Shown here piece after piece: positions 11,840-23,248 of a stretch of DNA of 64,000 nucleotides. How positions within the stretch are numbered: position 1 is the stretch's first letter; every line of letters starts with the position of its first letter. Origin of the DNA: Limonium bicolor (lineage: Eukaryota; Streptophyta; Magnoliopsida; Caryophyllales; Plumbaginaceae); contig JAIOTZ010000146.1 of the NCBI GenBank assembly GCA_023374045.1, forward strand, positions 17,760-81,759, written 5' to 3'. A program made the position numbers and the translations under genes. A model generated the notes under the pieces. That model did not search any database. It saw nothing but the letters and a program-made list of their open reading frames with translations, and had not been told where the DNA came from.

Positions 11840-13107
11840 TGCACCAAGGTCTAGCCAAAGACCGAAAAGACGGGCAGCTTGGTGGGAGGCAGCCCACCAG
11901 TAAAAAAATCTTCTCTCTTCTTTCTTTTTACACTTTCTAGATTTACTTTACTTAGAGTTTTTATAATTTTTAGCATGAGCCCCGACTCCCCGATTTTAAT
12001 AAACCTGCCTGTCTCCACTTGAGTTCTTCTGGTTTTGCAGATTAATCTTACAGGTACTTCATTCTAATGCTAACTGAACTCAAGTGTGAGGAAATACCAT
12101 GGCAATATTCATCACGGAACAGGGAGTCCTTAACACTCTTGCTATTTATTTTGCATTTCTTGTGTTTGTTTTATTTTGTTTATTATTTGGAAATGTTTTT
12201 ATTTTTAAATAATGGTGTTTTAGATTAATGGTTTTTAATTTAATTTAATATAATATTAAAAAAAGGGGATACTTTAACGCGTCCGGATGAGTTTAGCCGG
12301 ACGCCCAACCGACACTCACAAATCACCCACGTCCGGATCCGACGGATATCCGGACTCCACTAAAATCCACCCCCGATTTTTCCATTCTTTCTTCTTTCTT
12401 TTCTTCTCCGCTTCGGTCTTCTTTCTCCTCCCTGCTCCCGACCACGAACCAGAACACCGACGCCCTCACTAATCTCTTCCTCCATTAACAACTACATTCA
12501 CCACCGCCATTTCCCTTCGCCGTCGCGCCGCCCAGTCGAACTCCGCCCACCACCGTCGCCCCGCACTAATCCACCGGTTGAAATCCACACACAACCTAAG
12601 CGACCCAGGTTTCAGAATTTCTGTTTCCCTCTTGCGATTTTAATTTCAATTTCGGTCACACTGAGATGGAATCGGTAGTTTAGGTAGATAATATGCTTAA
12701 TTCGATGATGGGAGTCAAGTTGTGGATCTGTTTGTGCGAAATCTGAAACATTCGGGTTGCAAATTTGTGTGAACTCTGTGCGTTTTTGAACTATCCGTGT
12801 CACGACGAAATTTTTTAGGGTTTAGGTGCGTCCGGACCTGCGTCCGGCTGAGGTGATCCGGACGCAACCCGGACATGTGTTAATTTTGCAATTTTTCATA
12901 AAATGTTTTCTAGGTTTTGTATAATGCCATTGTTTGCTCTGTTTGGCTATTTCAAGTGCAATGGTAATTATAGATCAACTGTGTGCAAGAATGTGTTCAG
13001 ATAGAACTTGATGCTCGATCGGTTTCGGGCCTTTGTGTGTCGTTTGTTTCTCTTGCCCTGCTTCATGTTGTTGTGGTTTCTTACTGTTTTGTTTGTTTCT
13101 CGTTTAG
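11840..13107 (+). other. Element A spacer between pol and the 3' ORF
   Basis: About 1.3 kb with no convincing gene. It begins with a motif 'CAAGTGTGAGGAAA' (12081-12094) that resembles the polypurine tract before the 3' LTR. Two groups of GTCCGGA/CCGGAC boxes (12279-12355 and 12830-12870) match those in the LTR. A pyrimidine-rich stretch (12375-12440) and a 5'-leader-like sequence precede the ATG at 13108. The arrangement could be a sub-genomic promoter or leader for the 3' ORF, but this is not shown. Confidence 0.6.
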
Positions 13108-14303
13108 ATGGCTCGCACTAGAGGCGGTTTTACACACACGGGATCCTCTTCGAGGAACCCAAGACCTGATGACCAGTCCGAGCCGGTCGAGGCCCCACTA
13201 CGCGACGATGGATTCAGATCGGCTGCCACTCGGGCTTGGTACGACCGGGGCGGGGCCTTCGTTATTGAGAGGCGCATCAGCGATGAAGCTTCAGCTGCCG
13301 CCGGGATTACACCATTATTTGAGGGTATTGGCGCCGCCAGCATCCTGCGTATGGGCGTAGGCGTTTTCTCTCCGGAGTTGGTGCGGGAATTCTACGCCAA
13401 TGCTGTGGCGTCTGACACGACACGCAGCATTCTATCCTACGTACGTCACTACCCGGTGGAGGTAACCCCTGATACTTTCGCTGATCTCTTACATCTCCCA
13501 GACAACCATGATTTCCAAAAAGATTTTTCGGAGGATTCACTTAGGGAGAGTAAGACTAGGTGGTTACAAGAGGTTGGGAGTACTACTCGTAGGAGGGGTG
13601 AGGAGAATAAGACTGTCTTGCCATATGCTATCCTTCCTACCCTTACCTAGAGGACACTAGCAGAGATCCTTAGTCATCAGAACCGGCCTCAGGCTGGAAA
13701 TGATGCTTCTGACGAGGATTGTGTCCTCCTTGACTACCTCCTGGCCTCACCACACCCACCCGCCCAGCAGATCTCCCTGCCCTACGTGATGTTCAAGCAG
13801 CTACATAAGGTGGTGACCTACTTATGGACGAAGAAGAAGAAGATCACCCCCATCTTTCCCATCCTGATCCAGCATCTTCTTACCTCTACCCTCCCCGAGG
13901 AGCTCTTCACGGACATGACGATGAGGGAGGGTGAGACACCCATCACTCTTACGACCTTTAGGAGATGGGGCTTCCTCAGTCTCGATGACGGCAGCTGGGC
14001 GAAGGGCAGCTCAGGTCTAGGATCGACCGGCGCCTCTGCGAGCTCCAGCTCTACACCGGCCACTGCTACCATGGCACCCCCTACAGCACCAGTGATGAGC
14101 ATCCCACCAGAGATGCAGACCATGTTGGACTCCCTCCTTCAGCAGCAGCAGAGGATGGAGCAGCGCTTTGGGGGCATGGAGCAGCAGTTTGGGGATGTTC
14201 AGCAGCGCCAGGTGCGCATGGAGGGCCACATCGATGACATCCGCCAGACGCAGGAGCACCTCCAGGCTGAGCAGACCTCCATCCGTACCACACAGATTAC
14301 CCT
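13108..14303 (+). pseudogene. Element A extra 3' ORF, first part (putative plant transposon protein type)
   Basis: An ORF downstream of pol, as in Athila elements. The start ATG opens 'MARTRGGFTHTGSSS'. Residues around 90-110 ('LVREFYANAVASD') and the following 'VEVTPDTFADLLHLP' resemble the family annotated in plant genomes as 'putative plant transposon protein' (Transposase_32-like). I assign this from memory of the family. A TAG at 13648-13650 is the only stop; the same frame stays open before and after it. The C-terminal quarter is Gln-rich and heptad-like ('QQQQRMEQRFGGMEQQFG'), suggesting a coiled coil. Element B then interrupts the codon spanning 14302-14304. The function of these proteins is unknown. 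Confidence 0.75.
14299..14303. repeat. Target-site duplication of element B (left)
   Basis: ACCCT before the TG of B, repeated at 21735-21739 directly after its CA. The duplicated bases are coding bases of the element A 3' ORF. Confidence 0.95.
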
Positions 14304-14882
14304 TGAAAATACATAATTCGTCCCTCTCATCTCACAAACGTGCAGAACACCGAGAGTTATAGTGGTTCGGCCAATAATCCGGCCTACATCCACTTCTAGA
14401 CAATATCTTTATTCCCTTCTTTGATATTACAACTTTAGAGAGCTTTCTAGTGTTTTCTCTCTCTCCTTATAATGTGTCCCTTTACAAATGAGCCTCCCAC
14501 CTCTATTTATAGACTTTCTAGGGTGAAGTCTATCTCTTCATCCTTATACATGTGGCATTACTTTTATTAGAGCAACCTCCTTAATTTTGGTACATCTCTT
14601 CTTGTAAAGCCTTCCGGTCCCAAAGTGTGAGATGTGGGATCCGGTCATGGGGCACGATGCCGGAATAAGGGGCCCGATCATGGAGTGCGGGGCCGGAATA
14701 CGGGACCTGATTATGGAATGCGGGCCAATACGGGACCCGATTATAGAATGCGGGCCGGAATGATGTTTGACGCCCAAACTGGAGCCCGAACAAGGTCCTG
14801 AAGGGGTCCCGGGGTCTGGACCGGGATCTGTGGCCTAGACTGCTTTGACCCCCTTGTCTTCGTCATATTCTTATCCTTGTCA
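14304..14882 (-). repeat. Element B 3' LTR (left copy)
   Basis: 579 bp, TGAAAATACATAATTCG to TCCTTGTCA on the plus strand, about 98% like 21161-21734 by eye. A TATA box (TATAAATAG on the minus strand) lies at 14503-14511. Near the other end are repeated CGGGACC/GCGGGCCGGAAT boxes (about 14640-14760). Confidence 0.93.
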
Positions 14883-15075
14883 TCAGTCCCACAAGTTCTA
14901 CTTTTTCCTACTTAAAAAATGGAACTTACAAAAAGAAAGATAAAATTTACATTCTTTCTACTTTTCCTTTCTCCTATCTCCTAGTCCCACAAGTTCTTTT
15001 TCTTTAGTTTTTTACAAAGAAACATGAACTTACAAAAAATCGGTCATTTAGTACAACCAAAAGTCCCACAAGTGT
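14883..15075 (-). other. Element B polypurine tract and repeats of it
   Basis: On the minus strand the sequence ACTTGTGGGACTGA abuts the 3' LTR (plus 14883-14896). The core AGTCCCACAAGT recurs at 14983-14994 and 15062-15073. Purine-tract-like modules are thus present three times within 190 bp. Confidence 0.55.
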
Positions 15076-15526
15076 CTCTCTTATGAATCTGACAAATTGG
15101 AAATTCCGGGACATAAGTCTTTGAGATAATATGTCTTGATGGATGGGGCCCATAAAATCTTGATGGATGGATCCCTTGATGTTCTGATATATAATATTTA
15201 AGAAGGCCAGAAATCCAGAAGTCCAGAAGTCCATAATAAGATCTTCATAAAGAAGACCAATGGTTCTTTTAATAAGAACCGTTCCCTTTTTGAAAGGGTG
15301 AAATAATATGATGATTTAAATCTTTTGCTTTTATTAGCCGAAGGATGATAGTTCCCTTAAAGGGAGAACAAAAGATAATATATTTTCCCAACTTTGCTTA
15401 TGCTAGCCAAAGGATGGTACTTGTGATTCAAGTATGGTGCGGCGTCCCACACCTAACAATGCACCCATTACAGGCGACCAGAGCTCCTGATGGGTCCAGA
15501 GATGGGTTTTTTTGTTGGCTCGATGG

Positions 15527-15870
15527 CCGGGCATGATAGCCCAAGTTGGCACGATGGGGGCATGATAGCCCAAGTTGGCACGTTGGCCGGGCATGATAGC
15601 CCAAGTTGGCACGTTGGCCGGGCATGATAGCCCAAGTTGTTACTTCCAAGGCATGATAGCCTGTACGTGTTGCTTTCAAGGCGTGATAGCCTGTAGGTGT
15701 TGCTTTCAAGGCGTGATAGCCTGTAGGTGTTACTTTCAAGGCGTGATAGCCTGTAGGTGTTACTTTCACCAGAGGGCCTATGAAAGCGCCATGGACCAGA
15801 GGGCCTATGAGAGCGCCATGGGTTTTCGTCTTCAATGAGACGACCAGAGGGCCTATGAGAGCGCCATGGA
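15527..15870. repeat. Tandem repeats in element B (about 30-bp and about 24-bp units)
   Basis: Eight copies of a GCRTGATAGCC core at 15531, 15560, 15591, 15622, 15651, 15681, 15711 and 15741 (period 29-31 bp) in two sub-types, followed by three copies of AGAGGGCCTATGARAGCGCC at 15771, 15798 and 15845. Units of about 30 bp keep frames open on both strands here; I do not regard these as genes. Confidence 0.92.
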
Positions 15871-18800
15871 TTTTGATGATACTTTGGATCTTTTACTGAT
15901 ATAGAGTTTCACAACTATCCTCACTCTTGGGGCTTCCAAAATAATAAAAAATATTTCCAAGTGGAAGCTTGGGGTTAACGTTGATGCAGCTTGCACAAAA
16001 GTGGTATGAATCTTTGAAACTTTGTCCGGCCTTAGACCAGCACGTTGCTCGGACCTTTGGTGTAGTGTCTGTTGGCCGGGGCAGCATTAAAATGTTATTT
16101 GTCGGAGACAAATCCAAGCTGCCTTTTAAAATTAGGTGTCGAACTGAATTTTGTTGTAAACTCGTGGATGCCCAATATGCTGAATACTTCTTGTTGGGTA
16201 TCCATCTGACTCAACACCATAAAGGGAATCTATAGTGTAGTTGTTTTGGTCGCTTCTGATTCTACGTCTGCTATCTGTCCAATTGATCTGTGAATGAGGA
16301 TTCTTAAACATCTTTGCCACCAGTGTATCAAATTGTTGCTCTCTGTCTTACCGAAGCAGCAGGATTCTGAGGGGAAATGGCCCAAAGTGCATGCTCTGGA
16401 GCCATGAGGCTGAAAAACTTTAGTCGACGTTTTACATATACACATCTGTGATTAGATAGAGCATACATGTAACAACAGTAGCATTACTTTAAGCAGCATA
16501 ACAAAAGCAGTTTCAGCTCCTATCAGAGGTAGGTAAGTAATATCAGAAGTAAGAAAGATTCATAAGCAAATCAACTCACGCACTACTGTTATGTAAACGA
16601 AGCAAAACTGCTGTTGCTAGATAAGTATTTCCATAGGCAAAAGAGTTACTGCTATAGTCCTGTTGATAAGCCTATCCTTGCTTATTACCTCAGAGCTTAA
16701 TCAGCAGAAACTCAAGGTTTAAAGACTACACATGACTTTGGCTTTAGGTGACCATAGCAGCAGTAAAGAATACAACAGATTTCAACATCAATTTCAATTT
16801 TGTGTAATTTAAAGCAGTGTAGCTCAACACAATCAAGCCTGCTATAGACAAACGTTTATCAAATCTGCATTTAAACAAAGGCAAGGGATTTGAGGCAATG
16901 ACAGCATTACTCTTTGCTGGAGGAATATAAAAGCAGGTATCAAAAGGTATTATTAACGCAGATCACTAAATCTTTTAAGATACCCAAACTTTGATGAACA
17001 TGTCTTGGTACGTACACTCATGATCAAGCGTGGACAGCTTTCAGCCACTTACTATCTTAATCAATTTTTGTCAATGAACCAGAAAGAGAGTACGCATTAG
17101 CTTGTAATTATGACAGCAAAATCAGACCAACAACCATAGCGGATACAGGATTATCCTTGTCCGCGGAAGCTTTTTCAAACAATAACTGAGCAAAGTCGAA
17201 ATCAGAAACTAGCCGTAGAAGGCAGCGCAAAATAATTGGATGAATCTGAAGCATATAGACAGAAAAAGGTCTAAACAGAACTGAGGGAACTGGATAAAGC
17301 TTTGGGTAACAGCAGCAGCAGTAATGTCTATAGTCGAGAAATCTGTTTGCATATAGCTTATCAGCAAATCAAGAATAACTCCTTATGGATGGGCAGAGGG
17401 ACCAAAATAAAAGCCAAATGGGTCTAGATCAATCAGAACTTTAGGAATTAAAACTTGCATAATATTGATTATATCAGAAATTCAGAGAACAGTTCTCGCA
17501 GGAATAAGCATACACGAACAGAGGCAGAGATTAATTTTGGCCAGAAAAACTATTAAAACAAAGCTTGTACCAGCAGCAAGGACCAGATTGGCATACTTCT
17601 TTGTGGCCGTAAAAATCTGTTGAATACAAACATTATCCTAGCAGTAAGAAAGGTGGTGAGCAGAGGTTTGCATTGCGCTGGATTTGTGTATGTTTACTAG
17701 ACCTCTATCAGGCTCAAACAGACTCAACTAGAATCAAAATAATTTCTCACAACTCTAAAGTATTCTTAGCACGTTTATTTATCAGCTAGCAGCAAAAACC
17801 AAAAGAAAAGCCTAGCTGTCTATGCAACAGATCTCCCATGTGTAAAAAATCACTCAGGAAAAATAAATAATAGCAGTAACCGGATGGGTAATAGCAACAA
17901 AAGACAGGTGGAGTTGAACCATTTGATCAGACTAATCACACACTCATGTTTATCGTATATTTTAAACAATGTAACAAGAAAAAGTGTTCTTCAAACAAGG
18001 ATTTGAATTGCTGTACCATGAAGCTGAAGGTTTGTTGTCGGTTAAAACTGGATAAAGTTTAAAGGTCAGCTTTTTCTTGAGGTGATCAAACTGGAGTAGT
18101 AGCAGTAAACAGATAGAGAATAGAGTAGTTTTTAACGCTTTGATCTGCTGGAAGTTACATTACTCTAAATTGCTCAACAGAAGGAGTTTTTTTTAAAAGC
18201 AGATTGAAACTTGGCTTATTGGTTTTAAAGCCGAAGCGACAATTTGCTAATGCCATGCAGTGCCAAAAAATCTTCAAAGTTTCTTGTAATGAAGCTTAGA
18301 GTGGATTGTGCCAGTAGGTCAAAAATGCAGAAACGAAAATGAGGTATAACTCACAGATTTGAAGCTGTCGTAAAATTTAGGTAAAACATCAGTTTGAGTT
18401 CAAAAATAGACTGAATGACACAAACTTTGGACAGGGGCAGTCAAGGTTTAGATATTTAGGCCAACATACGTAGCGATAGTTTTTACTTTAGGCAGAAGTT
18501 TCAAGTACAGGAGCTATCTCTAAGGGGGAGCAAAGAATATGGAAGCAAGAAATATGAGCTATCGGAGACCCATAGCAAATTGTGACTAATTCAAAATCTG
18601 AACATAGTTCAACATTTATTTTGAGTTTTTGATTATACTACGGATAGTTATATGACCGAGCTGATATAGGAAAGTTTGAACTTATCTCAAAGTTTCGGAC
18701 TGGTTCCCTTCGCCTGCTCATGAGCTGCGCCCAGTTGCGAGTCACTAATGTTGATAGCACTTACTCCCTGAATAGCTTTCTGGAATCGTTTTCTAAATCT

Positions 18801-18890
18801 TGTTCCATCGCCTCTGGCCTTTGAAAAATGAGCAATCCCTTGTTGCCTGGGCCTCGTACTTGAGGGTGCAGCAAAGGGAGTGGAATCGCC
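15871..18890. other. Element B interior, no gene seen
   Basis: Three kilobases of AT-rich sequence with frequent CAGCAG/CAGTA-like words and stops in all frames. No domain, RNA gene or long repeat is recognisable. Confidence 0.6.
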
Positions 18891-18894
18891 TTCC

Positions 18895-19345
18895 GGTCAT
18901 GGATTGAGATGCGGCCAAAGAATGCGGCCAAGAAATTGCTCCGGCCAAGAGGTCGGTCAAAAAATTGCTGCGGCCACGATGCGGCTAAGAAATTGTTGCG
19001 GCGAAGAAGTTGATGCGGTCAAGTAGCCGATGCGGCCAAGAACTGATGCGGCCAAGAAATTGCTCCGGCCAAGAGGTCGATGCGGCCGAGGAATTTTGTC
19101 TCTGGCGTCACTCCAATCTTTGCCAATCTATGCCAAATTCTTCGCATAATCGTATTTTTCTCCTTTTGCTAAACTTTGAACGAATTCCCCTTTTCTGGGT
19201 CAGAGAAATTGTTGCGGCCAAGGTAATCTGGTGCGGCCAGAGGAATTGTTGCGGCCAGAGAAGTTGTTGCGGCCAAGGTAATCTGGTGCGGCCAGAGAAA
19301 TTAAATTGTCCTCCGGCCATGGGCTGATATGCGGCCGAGCTTGCG
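18895..19345. repeat. Degenerate GCGGCCAAGAA repeats in element B
   Basis: More than a dozen imperfect copies of (G/T)GCGGCCAAGAAATTG-like units of about 20-25 bp, in two clusters (18905-19090 and 19200-19340) separated by about 100 bp. The clusters stand out as GC-rich in an AT-rich interior. Confidence 0.8.
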
Positions 19346-21140
19346 GTCGAGCCGCCTTCCGGTCCGGCGAAGTTGTTCTTTTGAGCACAATCGACCGAAT
19401 TGGGTGAGAATCATCGAGGCCACGCCTGGTCACTGGACTTAAATAGTTATCGGCCGGTCGTTGTATTGGAGCGATCGATCGGTTGTGGCCTGGTCGTGGC
19501 GAATTTGCTCCCTGTCTGAAGGATGCCCGATAATGCAGCCCGGATGGACTGAGATGCGGCCAAAGTCACATAGGGTTGAAACATTGCCCGCACCAACGTC
19601 GATTGAGTTGCCGGAGTCATTGCGCATGACGTTAGGCTGGAAGAAGATACGCCCGGTCGATGCCGGCCTCAAGGCGATCTTTATTTTCAAGTCTTGCTAT
19701 CATAAAACCTGGGGTAAAAATTGGTTAGAATGAGGAAAATACAGGAAAAGTCGAAAGTAATGACATAGAAGTCATCGTAGGCCAGAAATGAGAAGTCTCC
19801 CTTTAGAGTTAGCCGGAACAACTTTTCGCAATATTTGAGTGATGTGCCCATCTTGAAGTCCGAGAATTTGCCACTTCTTGAAGTGAAGATCAACACTCTT
19901 TCGGCTCGCTCCAACCTTAAATTTGTTATTCGCTTGTCCCCTTGATGATCGAGACTCGAGATCGCTCGCGGTTTCCACCGGTGGATAATTGCCTTATTTC
20001 CCGATCAAACATTTCTTCAATTGAATTACCCGAGGCTTATGACATAATCGCGGTTTGGTGTGATGATTTCACCAATCTTCATTCCGAAATGTGTTTTGAG
20101 CCTGAGAGAATCAAATCTTCGAATCTCCGGGAGTTTGATCTTGATTCTTTATATCTTATTTTCTGTTGTTGAAAAAAGCTAGCGATTTCTTCTTATGAAC
20201 GGAAGCGATTGGGATAAGAACTTCCAGGATTTTCTAATCCGGTCGCTTCAGGATTCCTCGATTGGTCGTCTGATAGATTTACGAATTCCTTCGTCATTGA
20301 TCTATCTATTGTCTTCAGAAGGTTATCAGCTATTTGCAGCCGTTCGCCGTTTCTTTTCCGCCTTGCCTGCTTGCTTCCTTTGACTCCTACGAATCTCTGA
20401 TATTTTCTGCGGATAGGCTTCTTATTTCAAACAGATCAAAACTTCCGAATGCTATATTGCAGTTAGGTCGTCTACTCCTACTTCCATCGATTTTCTTGAC
20501 ATCTATTATTCCTCAGATTTCGTCGAAATTTTTTGTTTGTTACCGCGATGTCCTCGAGGAACCGATCTTGATGTCGAACTTTCTAGCTCTTTTTTTTTCT
20601 TCAATGAAGGTCTTCCGAAACATGAATTTCGTGGTAGAACCGTGGATTGTGAATCGTGGTTTCGGGCAGAAGAGCTTGAAGCGAATCCGCCTTTTTGGAC
20701 GGCGAAAACTCTATCGCATTGGACCTATTGTCGCACCAAACTCTTGCGATCTCCCGTTGATTGTTTCTGAAGGGATAATTTTCGATTTTGCTTTACTTTG
20801 ATCTTGTCGAGAATTTCCTGTTCCGGTCGCTATTTCGATCGATCCTTCTTCACCGTTTGCATCTTAATGTTTCATTAAGAGAAAACTTCATCGAGAGTCG
20901 GATGCCGCTTTGATCACTTGAACTCAGCGATTCCGTTCTGGTGATGTCAAATCTCCGTTTCCTTTGGTTTTGTTCTTCGATGAATCGTACCACACATATT
21001 ATTATTTCGAAGAGCAGGTGTTACCAATTCCGATCGATCTGACAATGAGCTTAATCAAGGATTGCGGATTGACAATGAGCGTAATCGAGAACCGAACCAA
21101 AATGAAAAATGGAATCGTGGTTGCTGGTTAGGCTGTTCGT
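19346..21140. other. Element B interior, 5' side; no gene seen
   Basis: Short open frames only (the longest is 155 codons at 20334-20801, on the non-transcribed strand). None shows a retroelement motif. On the presumed sense (minus) strand this is the leader region after the primer site. Confidence 0.55.
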
Positions 21141-21158
21141 TTCCCACAGACGGCGCCA
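21141..21158 (-). other. Element B primer-binding-site candidate
   Basis: On the minus strand TGGCGCCGTCTGTGGGAA begins two bases from the end of the 5' LTR (21161). The first seven bases match the tRNA-Asp-type site of A and C, but the rest differs, so the priming tRNA is not certain. Confidence 0.65.
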
Positions 21159-21160
21159 AA

Positions 21161-21734
21161 TGAAAATACATAATTCGTTCCTCTATCTCACAAACTAGAA
21201 CACCGAGAGTATAGTGGTTCGGCCAATAATCCGGCCTACATCCACTTCTAGACAATATCTTTATTCCCTTCTTTGATATTACAACTTTAGAGAGCTTTCT
21301 AGTGTTTTCTCTCTCTCCTTATAATGTGTCCCTTTACAAATGAGCCTCCCAACTCTATTTATAGACTTTCTAGGGTGAAGTCTATCTCTTCATCCTTATA
21401 CATGTGGCATTACTTTTATTAGAGCAACCTCCTTAATTTTGGTACATCTTCTTGTAAAGCCTTCCGGTCCCAAAGTGTGAGATGTGGGATCCGGTCATGG
21501 GGCACGATGCCGGAATAAGGGGCCCGATCATGGAGTGCGGGGCCGGAATACGGGACCTGATTATGGAATGCGGGCCGGAATACGGGACCCGATTATAGAA
21601 TGCGGGCCGGAATGATGTTTGACGCCCAAACTGGAGCCCGAACAAGGTCTTGAAGGGGTCCCGGGGTCTGGACCGGGATCTGTGGCCTGGACTGCTTTGA
21701 CCCCCTTGTCTTCGTCATATTCTTATCCTTGTCA
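21161..21734 (-). repeat. Element B 5' LTR (right copy)
   Basis: 574-bp partner of 14304-14882. A TATA box (minus-strand TATAAATAG) is at 21355-21363. The duplication ACCCT follows at 21735-21739. Confidence 0.93.
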
Positions 21735-21863
21735 ACCCTCGTAGAGCGTTTGGAGCGCAGCGATGCTATACAGAGAGACACAGCCGCTCATCAGGCCCAG
21801 ACTACCCAGCTCATCCAGATGCTCATGGCCCAGATGAGACAGCCGCCACCACCGCCCCAGTGA
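21735..21863 (+). pseudogene. Element A extra 3' ORF, C-terminal end after element B
   Basis: Counting the duplicated ACCCT once, the frame of the ORF interrupted at 14303 continues here without a break to a TGA at 21861-21863. The segment is Gln/Leu-rich and heptad-like, extending the coiled coil, and ends in a short proline run. The exact frame continuity shows that B entered an ORF that had only the single TAG at 13648. Confidence 0.85.
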
Positions 21864-23248
21864 CAGTCATCATACCTTTACTGCTTTCGTTTATTTTATT
21901 TGTTTTTCAGTATTTTTCTATTTTCTAGAATTTTTCTATTTCTGTTCAAACTAACGGCTCGACATGAAACTAACGGATGAAGTGATGGTGTTTATATTTG
22001 GTTGTGCTTTAATTCTAAATTGCTAAGTTTCTTGTTTCTCTGAGCAGTACAGCATTCGACCCTGATTTATTTACATGTCATATCTACTACGAAACGAATG
22101 GCTTGGGAAATAATCAACTTTACTCTGCACAACACGCACACTCTCTGTGACTCATGAGGAATATCTCGACCCCTGCCAAACTTCAAGTGTGAGGAAGAAC
22201 ATCTTCCTCCATCTATAATACCAGGGGAGTCTCAGTTCCTAATTTAACTTATTAATGTTCCACCTTTATTGCGTTGCGGGCTAATTAATGCACATGCATC
22301 CAATATGTGTCTAGCATGTTTTGAAAGCTCTTTTCACTGTTTTTTTTCTTTTATGATCAATGAGGACATTGCTCCTCTTAAGTGTGAGGAAGGAAGGATC
22401 TTTCCCTGAAAACATGCTAATTGTTCTTTAATGCCACACTTGCTCTTTGCTGCTCTAATACCTGTGCACCGAGTGGAATTAAACCAAGTGAAAACTGTAG
22501 GAATCTTTTTGCTCGATGAGGTTGTGTAAATAATTTTATTTAAAAATACTCTCTTTTCACAAAAATCTGGTAGATTTGCTAGTTGTGGAAACCAGATTAT
22601 TTTAGCTTGGGATTTTTGGAAATGAAGTGTATGTTTGGAATGAAAAGGATAAGGCAAGGTACTCCACTGATCAAAAAATTTTTTTTTCCCTAACAATAGC
22701 AGGCCTCGTCTATCCGGTTATTAAGTCTTAAGGGTGCCTTAACACCTATCTACCTAAGGTCTCAGGATCTGGGATAGTTGGCCCAACACCGTTACATGGA
22801 TAGAGAGAAAAGTCTGGGTTATGGAATAACTCTACAATTCGCAATAATTCAATTGTTTTATATCTCTTGAAAAAGAATGTTCATGCAGGCGAAAAATTGA
22901 TTGCAATTTAAATTTTGATCATGAGTGCGTGGTGTTGAAAGGTACTGCGGAATAAGGCATTACTTCACACCCCTTGTCATCCAAAGGTTAGAGGAATGAA
23001 AATTGGTGGAAAGTCCCAAGCTAAGTTAACTTGTTTTCTACAATCTAGTTTCTCTATGCTTTTACAAAAATTGCCCTTCTTTCACTGTTTGTGAAAACCT
23101 ACCTCTAAAGAGCAAGATTATTCTTTCATTTATCACTTTGTTTGATTTCGCCCTGCACGTGTTTAATGTTGAGATTATTTTACGGTTTTAGAGATATTCT
23201 TATTCCTTATTTGCTTGAGGACAAGCAACAGCTTAAGTGTGAGGATGT
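21864..23248 (+). other. Element A 3' untranslated region and polypurine tract
   Basis: About 1.4 kb without a gene. The motif AAGTGTGAGGA occurs at about 22187, 22379 and 23235. The last copy directly precedes the 3' LTR, so it is the functional polypurine tract; the others are near-copies. Confidence 0.75.

Larger units (their letters stand above)
14304..21734 (-). mobile_element. Element B: non-autonomous LTR retrotransposon nested in A
   Basis: 7431 bp with direct terminal repeats (14304-14882 and 21161-21734) and the duplication ACCCT. Orientation is minus: a primer-site-like sequence abuts the right LTR and polypurine-like motifs abut the left one. The 6.3-kb interior contains no recognisable gag, protease, RT or integrase on either strand, only short open frames. 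It is therefore a large non-autonomous derivative that must have been mobilised in trans. Tandem arrays in its 3' region recall the variable 3' untranslated regions of Tat/Ogre-lineage elements. That lineage assignment is inference. Confidence 0.88.

Noticed and set aside
12287..12472. 61-codon open frame in the A spacer
   Set aside because: Made of CCGGAC boxes and a pyrimidine tract; no domain, and it precedes the real ORF at 13108.
15531..15770. Possible CRISPR-like array
   Set aside because: Units are contiguous tandem repeats without unique spacers, in a plant retroelement.
15403..15838. Repeat-containing open frames on both strands in B
   Set aside because: Artefact of the tandem array near B's 3' LTR.
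20334..20801. 155-codon open frame in B
   Set aside because: Lies on the strand opposite to B's transcription and has no recognisable motif.
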